NCBI GenBank assembly: GCA_037951105.1
Contig: JBAMJV010007169.1
Span: 1 to 64,000, forward strand
DNA: 64,000 nucleotides
Reading direction: 5' to 3'
Source: Echinarachnius parma
Lineage: Eukaryota > Echinodermata > Echinoidea > Clypeasteroida > Echinarachniidae
Made by a program: the position numbers and the translations under genes. Positions 46,423-57,689 of the stretch are shown here, one piece after another. The first letter of the stretch is position 1. Every line of letters begins with the position of its first letter. The notes under the pieces are model-generated. The model saw nothing but the letters and a program-made list of their open reading frames with translations, had not been told where the DNA came from and did no database searches.

Positions 46423-47403
46423 GAAGGGATACAGAGAAAAAGCCTCTTTATTAACATCTGAAAAAAATGGAAAATAATGGTGGTCTTTATGAATGCACAA
46501 AAAAAAAGAGAAGAAACTATCAATTCATTATCTCATGTTTGGGGAGCCATTTGCTGATTGCAAGTTTAATTGCTAAGAAAATATTATTTAAATATTATTA
46601 CATAAATGTATACGTTAAAAGCTACAAAAAAGGGTAATTGCCTTTCTAGTGCATTGTGCCCTTGTAATGTCGACATTGAAATGAAAGGACTCGCTTTATT
46701 TCAGCCAATTGTCCTTGACTTTGCGGACTGGTGGAGACAGGAGGGTAAATACTGCGTAATTAATTTGTAGATGATGTTATTATCTACACAGTGTCGGCAC
46801 GGATTAGCTCGTTCATTTATATCAGCTGGCTGCGATTCTTCCAGTCACATGGTTTCATCTATCATTCATCATCGACATGGACATCAAACAAAGGCAGTAG
46901 ACGTAGCGAATTAAAGCCTAATTCTGGCTTTTGCCTCCTTAATGAACTAAAAGCAATTGCTGCTTTAAACAAACAAAAATAACACTTTTATCACAGAAAA
47001 GTTTTACTTGGAGATGAGTTGCAATTTGCCTTAATATTTATCTTTATTAACTCATTAAAGATGATTTAATTTTAGGTTTCACATGCATTCTCAAATTTCT
47101 CCAGAGACCCCATCCCAAGTTTATGTATTTTCAGAAGCAGTCCTGAATATGTGACAAAAACTACTGCTCAAATTCCAAGCATCTACATGTACAATTCATA
47201 ATGAGTGCTTCAATGTTTGTTGCGTAATTTGAAAGATAGCCAAGCAAACTAGCGGGGTGCCTATTAAATGAATGTCGCATGCAGTTATGAGGAGCAATAG
47301 GAATTTCAAATGCAATTGCCACTGTAGTTCAGTAACATGCATGGGGTAATTAGTAGCAAATTGTATGTTAATGGTAAATATATTACTCATTGCGGATATA
47401 GTA

Positions 47404-47676
47404 TCGGAAATAATATCGCTAGTGATATTCGTTTATCTCGCAATGTATGGTCAACATGGAATCTGAAAGATCACGACGTTTCGTATGCTGCTGCAATACT
47501 TTGTCAAGTGATATAAAGTATTGGAGCCGCATGAGAGCATAAATAGGAGTGTTTTACGTTACTTTATATCACTTGACAAAGTATTGCAGCAGCATACGAA
47601 ACGTCGTGATCTTTCAGATTCCATGTTGACCATACATTGCGAGACAAACGAATATCACTAGCGATATTATTTCCGA
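47404..47676. mobile_element. Foldback element with 117 bp arms
   Basis: 47404-47520 and 47560-47676 are inverted copies with one mismatch by eye (TTTATCTCG against TTTGTCTCG), separated by a 39 bp spacer. Starts TCGGAAATAATATCGC and ends with the inverse. No clear target duplication. The arms contain no frame. Arm identity this high suggests recent insertion or gene conversion between the arms. Confidence 0.85.
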
Positions 47677-48135
47677 AATTGTATGTTATTTCAAATGTAT
47701 GTGCACTTCATCAAGCTTCTATGTAATGCCACAGACATGTTTCAGTCGGTGGATTGTGTCGGGATCCAAGTTGTTCAGGTTCGGGATTTAGATTACACGG
47801 TGGGCAAAGGATGGGGCAATCGTAGATGATGTAGTTGGCACTTATAATTGATGAGTTTATTTTGTTTTATTACAGTTTGTATATATATCATATCCGTATC
47901 AATTTAAAATAATTTTGTAATTCTATACAGAGCTCAGAATTGAATGAACTCTTGATAAATCTACGTGAAATGATTTGCTTTGTTCATAGTGTTGAAGAAT
48001 ATCGCTCAGTTCTATTGATGCAATATACAACAGCAGCTAAACTCTGAAGAAAAAAAACCCAGTTTGTTTGATCGGACAATGAACAAAAGGCTTTGACACA
48101 AGGGAAGCCTCCACACAACCTTTTTCCCCCTACTG

Positions 48136-48506
48136 CAGTGCTTCTCAACCTTTTTTAACCCGAGGCCCACTTTGGCTCCTACAAATTTTTTCGAGGCCCA
48201 CCTTACAAAAACATATTTGGAAAAAATGACAAAATGACAATAAAACACAAGAAAAATAACTAGCTAGCCCCTAACACACTTTGAGCTTTCTATTACTTCC
48301 CCTTCCCCATTTCGTAAAGACATAAATCTTTGAGAAAAAATGTTTAACATGGGAGTGTAACAGAATATTGCTATAAATTTCAGCTGTGGTCATGTAAAAT
48401 AAGACACATCTTATTTTCTTTTTTAATCTATTTTTTTTGTTTTCATTTTGGCCGGCCTCGCGGCCCACCTGAGAGAGCTTCGCGGCCCACTGGTTGAGAA
48501 GCGCTG
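48136..48506. mobile_element. hAT-type non-autonomous element with 8 bp target duplication
   Basis: Ends CAGTGCTTCTCAACC and GGTTGAGAAGCGCTG are the classic CAGxGxTTCTCAACC termini of hAT elements. The subterminal GAGGCCCAC / GCGGCCCAC blocks are also inverted. The flanking 8 bp CCCTACTG is perfect on both sides (48128-48135, 48507-48514), and the unoccupied version of the site exists near 29610. 371 bp, no transposase frame. Confidence 0.92.
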
Positions 48507-48648
48507 CCCTACTGGCCCATTTGGGCAAGTAAAATCATTAACTGTCATATTTTACTTGCCCAAACAGAAAATGTACTTGCCCCAAAAAACAATGTGAAAC
48601 AAATAACTTCTCACTTGCTGCTAACTACACGTAAATGAGATTTCGTAA

Positions 48649-48882
48649 TAGCCCGGTCACATATCAACAGATTGCGCAAACGGATGTCAAACGGAGAGCT
48701 AAATTTTCCATCCGTTCTATACGTTTCTTGTCCGTTCCTTGTCCGGTGATGTACGTTGTTCTACATGTATGTTTTGTACATGAAGCAATGGAGACGACTT
48801 TCATCACCAGATAATTTAATTTCGCAAATTGTCTATTCGTTGGGCATACGTTTCCGAGATCCGTTGATATCTGACCGGGCCA
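48649..48882. mobile_element. 234 bp MITE with GCCCGGTCA inverted ends, copy 2
   Basis: TAGCCCGGTCACATATC at the left, GATATCTGACCGGGCCA at the right, perfect TAA on both sides (48646-48648, 48883-48885). Nearly identical to 7779-8012; the differences are mostly a short ACATGTA-type block moved from the left arm to the middle plus scattered substitutions. Confidence 0.9.
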
Positions 48883-49509
48883 TAAGGAATGACATTTTTC
48901 CCCTTGCAGATGAACAGCAATTGTTAGTTGCCTGATTGGGCAACCAAACTAGACCATTTTTACAATTCTACGTGCCCAACATCAATTTTTACTGGGGCCA
49001 GTGCTAGTGTCGATCCTTGACTACGCCCTATTTTTCATTGTTGTGAACTGTGAAGTATTGATTCTTATTTTCATGCGAGTTCATAGATTGCGACATTAAA
49101 AATCAATCAATACACCGACGCTGTTCATCAGTGAAAAAGGTTTCAACTATTTCCTCATCTGAAAGAAAGAGGTGTTGAAAACATCTGTCTCTTCCAAATT
49201 ATTTCACACTTTTATTGATGTCATCAAATTGATTTCTAAATTGTTGTTAACAAGATTTTGGACTGAAAAAAAAAGATTAATTCATGAATTAAATATGAAT
49301 CTGAAAGAAGTCTTTTGAAATACTACACTGGCAGTCGTAGCTTTTAGGCATTTTTACACATTTCAATGCAGTAAGATGTGTAGATGCACATCTTAATTGT
49401 CAATAAATTGTAGAACATTTTATTAGATTAACTGATTACAAATTTACAGATAAAATCCAAGTAGACCCATGATAACTTGATTATAAATGTGAATCTGTGT
49501 AAAGCCCTC

Positions 49510-50022
49510 ACTACTCTTATGTTGCTTTCATGCTGGACAAATTTCTATCGGATGCGTCCGGACGCATCCGATGAAACGTCCAGCATGAATGCTACAGAGG
49601 TGAAAAAGCCGATAGAATAGGCGATGAAAAGAAGAGAAAAAGGCGATTGTTTTCTCCTACTTTAGAGCAGGAGAAATTCACTTTCTATCGGTGTCACTCC
49701 GATAGAATCGTCAGCATGAATTGGTTCGGGGAAAAAACACCGATTAAAACGGTCAAAGGTCGTGACCTTGTTCCGGCTAACGCAGTGCAGCGCGTGCTTT
49801 TTTTCGGAACACGGCGTGCGATAATATTATGCATAGCTAGCTCGTGTGTAAAGCGATTGCGCAACAATTCTTCACTTCCGGCGGGTGAAAGCAAAAGGCG
49901 ATTAAATTCCCCTCCACTATGAACGCTACAGAGGGGAAGTTGCGAATTGCCCGTTGTTGACATAAGAAATTCTATCGGACTTTTCTATCAGTATTTTCTC
50001 CCGTTTGCCAAGCTTGAAAAGG
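49510..50022 (+). mobile_element. Palindrome-centred element, uninterrupted copy
   Basis: Begins near CTTATGTTGCTTTCATGCTG. A perfect palindrome, TATCGGATGCGTCC then GGACGCATCCGATG, sits at 49548-49574, itself inside a larger inverted pair (TTCATGCTGGAC / GTCCAGCATGAA). Further inverted motifs CTTTCTATCGG and CCGATAGAA recur. Ends near CAAGCTTGAAAAGG. About 500 bp, GC-richer than its surroundings, no significant frame. Confidence 0.75.
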
Positions 50023-50689
50023 GTATTAGTGAGGTAGTGGAGATGTTCTAGTCATTTATAAATACAATGTCCATTGAGTTGTTGAATTGTTTAATAACTT
50101 GATATTATTGTATTATTGATGCAAATTGCAAGTGGCTGAATTATGAATGGTAAGTGTGTGTACAGCCCTGGCAATTTTGTCAATTATCAAGGCAAGATTG
50201 TTCCAGTCAGTTCATTTTATGGACTAAATTTCCATTTATGGTGTAAAAACCAAGAAGATGATGCAACCATCTTTGTGATAGAAAAGAGAAAGCTTGGTAC
50301 ACTTATGTTCATTAATCTAAATATTTGATAATTCATTTGACATATAAATCGTTATAAGGGTGTGTAACTTTACGCAAAAGAATTGATAGTCCAGGACAGT
50401 TTACAGGGCCGTTTTCAAAATTGTGGAACATACATTACTTCTTGCAGTCGGTGTGTAATCTCACATTTTATCATGCTCATGTACAATTTATAAGTAATTA
50501 TTTTTTTCTACATTTCAAAATGTTTTTGTCACCTGTTCTGCTTCCACATTCCAATAAAAAAAGATGCCCAACTGTGAACACGGTACACCACTTTGCTTGC
50601 ATATGATTTCTGATGCGTGACTGACAGATATATCAACTCCAGAAGCTAGCTGCATGTCTTAATTACGTGTGATGTCCTCTTTTGTATTA

Positions 50690-50775
50690 ACTCGTTCCCT
50701 TCGAGATTCTGAAGTCTCCATAGACTTTGTACACAACCTACCCAGTTTCCGTGGTCAAGGGTTTAACTTGACCAA
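50690..50775. repeat. Short dispersed repeat (CCCATAGA type), copy 2
   Basis: AGATTCTGAAGTCTCCATAG, ACTTTGTACACAACCTACCC and AGTTTCCGTGGTCAAGGGTT. Matches 53410-53480 closely and 56405-56490 in inverse orientation. Confidence 0.6.
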
Positions 50776-51050
50776 TTCCTCGGGCAATATCAATCTGTTC
50801 TTTTGTCACCTTGTATAGCCTATATTTGTAATGAATAGAAAGGGGGTCATACATTTATATGTGACTTTGAATAAAGCGTAGAATGTGATTTTAACCTAGT
50901 TTGAGACCATCCTCTAAATGATTTCTTTTGTTGGATCAGAGAATGGCCATAGATTCTTTTTTTTGTTCATTTAAATGAATGAAAAGGTTCTCTTTTTAGG
51001 TGTTAATGCCCCTGCTGCGATATGACTGGAGGCATTATTTTAATTTGATA

Positions 51051-51445
51051 TACCGTAAAACTCCGTGTATAAGGCGCACTTTTTTCCGTCGGAAAAAATT
51101 TCAAAGTCGGGGGTGCGCCTTATACACTGGTATAGCAAAAAAAAAAATTTTGCTCATAATTGAAAATAGTTGTTAGTTAATTAAGAAAATTGCATATATT
51201 GAATGAGTATAAGTGCTTATGAATATTCATGAATAAGAATATGAATATTTATGAGCACCAGTGTTATTGCTCAATTGTGCAATTTTTGTACTAACCACTA
51301 TTTTGTATGTGAAAAAATGTATATGATGATGAAAGCTACAATTTACATTAAGCCCTTGATATGCCCTAGACCAGCGATGTAAGTATTCCAACAGCACTAC
51401 AGGGTGTCTAAAAAAAATACAGGGTGTCCTAAAAAAAAAAAAAGA

Positions 51446-51493
<48 letters not shown>

Positions 51494-51547
51494 AGTTGGG
51501 GGTGCGCCTTATACACGGGTGCGCCTTATACACGGAGTTTTACGGTA
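51051..51547. mobile_element. DNA transposon remnant with TACCGTAAAACTCCGTG ends
   Basis: A 29 bp perfect inverted repeat (51051-51079 and 51519-51547) starts TACCGTAAAACTCCGTGTAT. The motif GGTGCGCCTTATACAC also occurs again just inside each end. TA borders may be the target duplication. The interior contains an inverted AATATTCATGAATA-type stretch and a long A/T homopolymer (51430-51490). The 'gtataaggcgcac' end motif is widespread in animal genomes. Confidence 0.85.
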
Positions 51548-52699
51548 GGGCATGAGAATTAATGGTAAAAATAAAATGCACATTTCCCCAGAAAGCTTGG
51601 TCTGTTTTTTTCTTTTGACACTCTCTCTTCTTTATGCTACATCTATGTAACGAGCAGAAGCGTTGATATGTTTAAATATCCCTCTCACCATTAAACGCAT
51701 ATTTTCATAAGTATTTTCTTTGATCTTGCAATATACTATTCTTATTTTTATGCTTGTAACATGCTTCACTTTGACCCTGTTTTTGTATGCGCGTGGTGGG
51801 AGGTGACGTGTAAACACTTAAAAGGTGCCTTATGGGTTTTTAATATCTCGCACGCCTTTTATGACACAGTAAGAGGAATAAAAACAGGCCACCCTTATCC
51901 ATTGCTTCAGGGTTATTTCCACCCCATAACGTGATTTGTTTAATTCATAAAGCGTGTAAAAGAGTATGGCACCATAAGAGTAGGAACAATTTTTTTTATT
52001 TACCCATCCTCTGCCCATTTCACATCATTCTGTATTTTAAAACGTTTCTGAAATATTATTTATATTATAAGAGAAAATGTATTTTTGTACTGGTTCTTTT
52101 AGATATCTTTTGTTCATTAGAATTCAATGTTAAAATACTTATAATTCATTTTGTGGCTTCTCGCTTCAGAATTGCTCACATATTTGTAAAATTTAATTTC
52201 ATAATGCTGTGCAGTATTCATTTTGATGTGAAGTTTATAAAGGGGGTTTTGGAATTGGAGGACATGTTTGTCTCAATGAAAATCTGTGCAGGTACTGTAC
52301 TGTATGTAGATAGGATGTGGAGATGTTGCACAATCAATCAGGTGTGTGACTTCTTTCTAATCATAGGATCGTGAGATCAAAATGAAGATCAAATAAGTAT
52401 TAAAGAAAAGATTTGCATTAAATTTAGACATTCTCAGACGGTCAACATTTAAAACCATTAATACATAATGTATATGTGAAGAGATTCACCTTAGATATTC
52501 TACGACGGTCACATTTAGAAACTGTTCGTAGATGTGAAAGGGGCATCCCTCTCACGCTTCATGCTCCGAGGGATGGCTGAAAATGCTGCTCTTGTACGCG
52601 CGTACATGTGGTTTGCCAGAATGCAACCCCCAGTTAAGTGCCAGAGGCCAAAAATATGGTCTGCGCCCAGTTGCACAAATTGGCAAATGGAACATTGAT

Positions 52700-53660
52700 T
52701 TTTATTATGCTCATCCTTTTACCAACCCCGTTCCCCCTCTTCATCATTCACTCACCCCGTATTCTGGCTCTCTTCATCTTTTGCGTTTTCAATTTACCCC
52801 TGTTTTATATCTCGCCCTCTTCTTTTTCATCTTTTGTATTTTAAAATTATCCTCGTTTTTATCTCTCGCCTCTCCTCTCTTGTTCTCCTTATCTCTTGTA
52901 TTTTTAATTTATTTTGTTTTTATCTCTCAACTTCTCACCTTTTTCCCCTTTGTCTTTTTTCATAATTTCATTATCTCCCTATAGATGAACACTGCTAAAT
53001 CTGGTCACTAAAACCTGCACATTATCTCATATCTGTTTCTCCTCTATCTATTTCTTTCACTCTCTCCCCCTGTTTCAGCTTTTCATCTTCTCGATAACCA
53101 TCACTTTCTCACCCTAACTTCTTCTCATACTGGCCGTTCTTTTCATGTTTTCATATGTTCCCCAGCATGTTCTCTGCCTCTGCTAAATATATATCTATCT
53201 TTTCATCTTCAACCTACTCTTTCCCTGCTGTTCAAGCAGACACCCACATTTTCTCACCATCACTTTTTTTGTCTCTTCGTTTTCATCTGTTCAGTTATCC
53301 TTTCCATCTCTCCCCTTCTCACCCTCTCTAGCTCGTTAATTTCATATTTCCATTTACCCCACACTTTCCTCTCTCTCTCTATCTCTGTTCCTATCATTTT
53401 CTTAACCATATTCCTTCAATATTCTGAAATCCCCATAGACTTTGTACACAACCCACCAGGTTCTTGTCAACAAAGGGTTAATCTTGTCATTTTTTCATCA
53501 CTTCATATGTTCAATTTCCCTCTCTTGTCTCTCTCTCAAGAGCTCCCCCCCCCCCTCCCCCCCCTCCCCCCCTCCCCCTCCCCCCATCTCTATTTCTGTT
53601 ACAATCTCTCTTTCTTTCTTATTCTTTTCACGATTTCATATTTTCAATTTGCCCCTGCAT
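52700..53660. repeat. Long pyrimidine-rich tract
   Basis: Nearly 1 kb of C/T-rich plus strand with loosely recurring TTTTCATCTTTT, TATCTCTC and CAATTTACCCCT units, ending in a (C5-8 T)n run at 53545-53585. Open frames across it are low complexity. A copy of the CCCATAGA-type repeat lies at 53410-53480. Confidence 0.75.
53410..53480. repeat. Short dispersed repeat (CCCATAGA type), copy 3
   Basis: ATTCTGAAATCCCCATAGAC, TTTGTACACAACCCACCAGG, TTCTTGTCAACAAAGGGTTA. Sits within the pyrimidine-rich tract but differs from it in composition. Confidence 0.65.
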
Positions 53661-54027
53661 TCTGCCTCCCTGCTAAACCTGGCACCGGTCTTCAGGGTGG
53701 TTTCATTAGTTTTATGATGATATTGATCCATAATGCGCTTTCCCACTTATGTCCATCCAATATATCCTATGGGGAACTATAGACTTCAAAGTAGCAAGCG
53801 ACTGTATAGCAGTGTGCGCAATCATATTGCCAAATTTTTGTGGTGTATTGCTAGCTTTGGTTTGGCCTCGCAAGTTTAAAGCTGAATGAACCAAAGACCA
53901 CTTAAGGATATCAAATTATCCTTGCAATACAAGAGGGGGAAAGGTGAAATGGCATTTTTGTGGGACACTTTTCACGACTGTCGTCAGTATGCATTGAACT
54001 CTATGATAATGGACAGGGCTCTGTTAT

Positions 54028-54063
54028 GATTTTTTTTTTTTTTTGGGGGGGGGGGGGGGGGGG
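54028..54063. repeat. Poly-T then poly-G run
   Basis: About 17 T followed directly by about 18 G. It is followed by a GGCTCTTTCATGCATTTTGG stretch similar in style to 26240-26320 and 44175-44240. Confidence 0.9.
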
Positions 54064-54589
54064 TGGCTCTTTCATGCATTTTGGGGGCTTCATCCATTTA
54101 GAGTGATAAGGGCGTTCCCTGAGCCCTAATTGTTGGAACATGGAAAGTTGGAACATGGACAAATTTGTGTTTCCTCTCAGCCATGAGTACCATATATGAC
54201 AAAAGAATCTGTTTGTTCAGTTTTGTTGAGGGAACATAAAATGGGTAGCTTGCATTAGCTTGTTACATTTCCTTCAAATAAAAACGATCCCTCGGAACCC
54301 TTGGATGCATATATTTGCTTTCTCTTTTAGCCTTGCTACTGTAAAAATCACATGTTACTCTCACTTCATCCCAGGTCACTAAATAATGTGAGATTGGAGC
54401 GAGTATATCATCCGTTTTGAGTGATACAGGCGTTAAGTCCATTTTTTTTATAAATTGAGTTATGCATACCATTTGGGAATTGGGGCTTCCTTTTCAGACA
54501 ATAATGATTTATAATTTTCAAAATATTTATAAATTATCAAAGAGAGCTACATTTGGTTACTACTGGGCTCCCAAACTTGAAACATGATT

Positions 54590-55024
54590 TGTGACCTTAC
54601 ACCACAAAACGACCGTTATGTCGCCGTGGTTGTTTGTCTATTATTAGCTGATATAGCCAAAACAAATTTAAAATATGAAATTCAGGATTTTGGTATTTCC
54701 TGAATGAGGGTATCAAAATCTACCTTTTGTGAAATTTTGAGCGTCAGAAATAATTTTTAAACATGATTTTTAGTCAAATAAATTTGATCAGAATACAGTG
54801 CTTGAATGGATGCTGATCTTCGAAACGGCCCGTTTTCTCCCTAACTTTAAAACTGATTCAGCCATGTTCCAAATCTTGGCTGCTCATTTTGAGAGGGTTC
54901 GCTTAGTCCAAATATGACACATTATATACAATTTTAAAGGTATTGACTTGTACTTTACTGTCATGTAAAAATTAGCACAATCATTTTTCCCGACTTATTG
55001 GTCGTTTTGTGGTGTGAGGTCACA
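54590..55024. mobile_element. DNA transposon remnant with TGTGACCTTACACCACAAAA ends
   Basis: The left end continues as CACAAAACGACC; the right end is GGTCGTTTTGTGGTGTGAGG then TCACA, its inverse with one mismatch. 435 bp, no frame. Target duplication unclear (ATTTG-like bases both sides). Confidence 0.8.
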
Positions 55025-55419
55025 TTTGAAATCTCAGAAGAACAAATTTAAGGCCCTATTTCTCTTTCTCAACCAACGGTATCTTTCCTATTTGTCTCAG
55101 ACACTAATTAAACATAGCGCTAATGAAAGTAAATTGAATATGGAGGTGTGAAAAGTCCACTCCCAGACAAGCACCATTGATTTTTCTGAGCCCCAGACAA
55201 TATTTGTGTGTAGTTTAATCAAAAGAGTTGCAAACATTCTCCTTTTATCTCTCCGATGGATGTCGATTTTGATTCATCCAGGAAGGGTTTATAGAAACTT
55301 AATTAATTTAACTCTCCATTGAACCGTTGCGGATTATTAATTTATGTTTTTTTATAAATTATCAAGCCACTTCTGTGACAAGTTGAATTAATTATTTAAA
55401 CTCTTTCCTTTAATTTGGG

Positions 55420-55890
55420 CAATACTCAAAATAAGCTCAGGCACGTTGGCCTGGGGCAATAAAAAATAGCTTCAGGACATCAAATAATTGATGCCCGAAT
55501 GGACAACTAGATACATTGTATAAAAGCATTGTTCATGTTTTTCTTTGTTTGGAGCCACCAGATTTACTGTAGGTTTCGGCAACTAAACAGAATTGACTTA
55601 CCCAAATAGAAATCAATTTGCCCCCCAAAAACCAATGTGAAACAAGGGAAAACTAATCGCACTGGGTAGCTCAATCTGCTTGGGAAATGTCTTGCTTTTT
55701 TTCCTAGATATGTATGCTGACAGTAAATACATTGTAATTACAATTTTCTCTTATTGGTTGAACAGAAAGGTTAGTTTCCTGATCGGGCAACCAAAGTACC
55801 AAACTAGACCATTTATGACATTTTACTTTCCCAAAATCAGTTTTTACTTTCCCCGGACAATCAGGCAAATGCTAGTGTTGAGCCCTGCCT
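55420..55890 (+). repeat. TTGCCC-type repeats, two adjoining pieces
   Basis: 55420-55650 carries the ACTCAAAATAAGCTCAGG, GGAGCCACCAGATTTACTGT, ACCAATGTGAAACAAGGGAA order. 55770-55890 carries TAGTTTCCTGATCGGGCAAC, ACTAGACCATTTATGACATT and a GCTAGTGTTGAGCCCTG end. Confidence 0.6.
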
Positions 55891-56404
55891 CTGCAAGTAC
55901 TCGATAGAGGTACCTGGAGTGCAAACATGATCTTTACTGAGGTGTGATGATACGGGCGCATTGATACTGCTGACACGAGCGTGGTAGTATAGTCTGCCTT
56001 CTTCATCGTTGCAGGTGTTTGGTTCATGCAACCTGTGATATCTTGCTACTCCTAGAACATGTACATATTTTGTAAGGTGAGAGTTGAGAAGGGCGATAAG
56101 TAATTGTTTGTACAAGCTTCAGAGATAATAATGCTCAAAGTTTGATTGTCATACTGTAGTCTGTGTAAAAGAGCCGAGGCCCTCTTTTATATTTGTAGAA
56201 TGTCCTCAAAATTAAACATAAATATTATCTGAAATTTTGCATCATCATGTAGAGTTGGTATGCGTAACTCAATTTAGACAAAAATCCATGTTACGCCCTT
56301 CTCACTCTCACCCTACAATTCTATGTTTTGATTTTACTTTGGTCTTTGTTTGATTGTGATATTGGAGCCGTGGGATGCATGCACAATGATGTGCCCAAAT
56401 TAAC

Positions 56405-56490
56405 CTGTTGCTTATGGGAACCGGGTGGGCTTTGTACAAACTCTATGGGGATTCCAGAATCTCGAAAGGAACGGGTTCAAACTCTTTTAC
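56405..56490. repeat. Short dispersed repeat (CCCATAGA type), inverted copy
   Basis: ACCGGGTGGGCTTTGTACAA, ACTCTATGGGGATTCCAGAA and TCTCGAAAGGAACGGG are the inverse of the order at 50690-50775. Confidence 0.6.
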
Positions 56491-56654
56491 ATTACTTTAG
56501 CCCATACAAGTCAATCAAAACATTTTCAGTGTGTTTGTTAACTACGTTTGAGAGTATGGTACTCCATCTAAATTTTCACTTGTATGTATGTATACTGTCT
56601 GTGTTTTTTTGGTCTTCTCTATGTCTGTTGTAAATGTTTGAAAATACCTGTATG

Positions 56655-57310
56655 GGTGTAACCAAATATGTTCCAGTGACATACTTTTCAGTGACCCAGA
56701 ACTTCATATCTACGTAGGTACTGAACATGTACCATTTAACCCCTCTACTTAACCTCTCCTTAGACGCATTTGACCTTTGAACCCAGAAGTTTATGATGCC
56801 CAGGGTTCAGCCTCCAGGGTCTATTCAATAGAAATGTAGAGCTGTACAGTCTATGACAAGTTTGTCTTTGATTGGTGTAACCATTTGTTCCAGTCACATA
56901 TTTTACAGTGACCCAGAACTGCATAGCTATGTGTTGTGACTCAGAGCAGGAACCATTTAACCCCCTACTTCACCTCTCTCTAGATGCATTTGACCCCAAC
57001 TGACCTTTGAATCCAGAAGGTGGTTCTGTCTGCAGGGATTACGGTCTATTAGAATGGTTGAACTATTCATGGCATGTTTACCTCCAGTGGAAACTCCCCC
57101 CTGAGAAAAAGACTCCAACTGGAACATTTACAAGACCCTGTACATGTGCTTCATGACCCCTGCTGACCTTTGAACCCAGAAGGTCATGTCCAAGGTTCAG
57201 TCCCTAGGGATTGAGGTCTATTAGAAATGAAGAACTATATGTGCATTAAGTTAGAATGTTTACCAAGTGGAAACTACCATAGCCAGGAAGACTCCAAATG
57301 TTCCTGTACA
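56655..57310 (+). repeat. Diverged tandem array, unit about 210 bp, three copies
   Basis: The blocks CAGTGACCCAGAACT, CCATTTAACCCC, TGACCTTTGAACCCAGAAGG, AGGGATT..GGTCTATTAGAA and GTGGAAACT recur in order at 56690, 56890 and 57060 onward. Non-coding. Confidence 0.75.
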
Positions 57311-57689
57311 TGCTGTATCAGATGTCATAGTAATAATGCATCATACAAGATGTAGTTGTGGTAGAACCTGTGGATCTAGCAAGTTTCTCCTTACATGAAC
57401 TCTTTAAGGGAACATTATCTTATCATGTTAGAGGGTGTGTTTACCTGAATAAATCTCATAAAGATAACAAGAACATTTTGCTAGACCCATATTTTTCTAA
57501 ATTATATATACATTCTGTATGTTTACAATCAGAATATTTCTCCATGGCGTAATCAGCAAATCATTTCACATTTAATTATCTTTTTGAAATATGTGAAATT
57601 TAGTTTGCATAAAGTAAGCCTAAATAAGCATAAACCATTTACATGTATGATTGTTGAACTTAAACCCTATATATACAAGTAAATGAAAT

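Larger units (their letters stand above)
48107..49030 (+). repeat. TTGCCC-type repeat carrying two nested transposons
   Basis: AAGCCTCCACACAACCTTTT at the left and a TAGTTGCCTGATTGGGCAAC ... GTGCTAGTGTCGATCC end at the right match 29592-29853. A hAT-like element (48136-48506) and the 234 bp TAA-flanked MITE (48649-48882) interrupt it. The order shows that this repeat was in place first. Confidence 0.75.

Noticed and set aside
49647..49963. About 90-codon frames on both strands
   Set aside because: They lie wholly inside the palindrome-centred element; openness on both strands reflects its CpG-rich, self-complementary make-up.
52583..52984. 133-codon Leu/Phe/Ser-rich frame resembling a membrane protein
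   Set aside because: It is a translation of the pyrimidine-rich tract, where TTT, CTC and TCT codons dominate in any frame.
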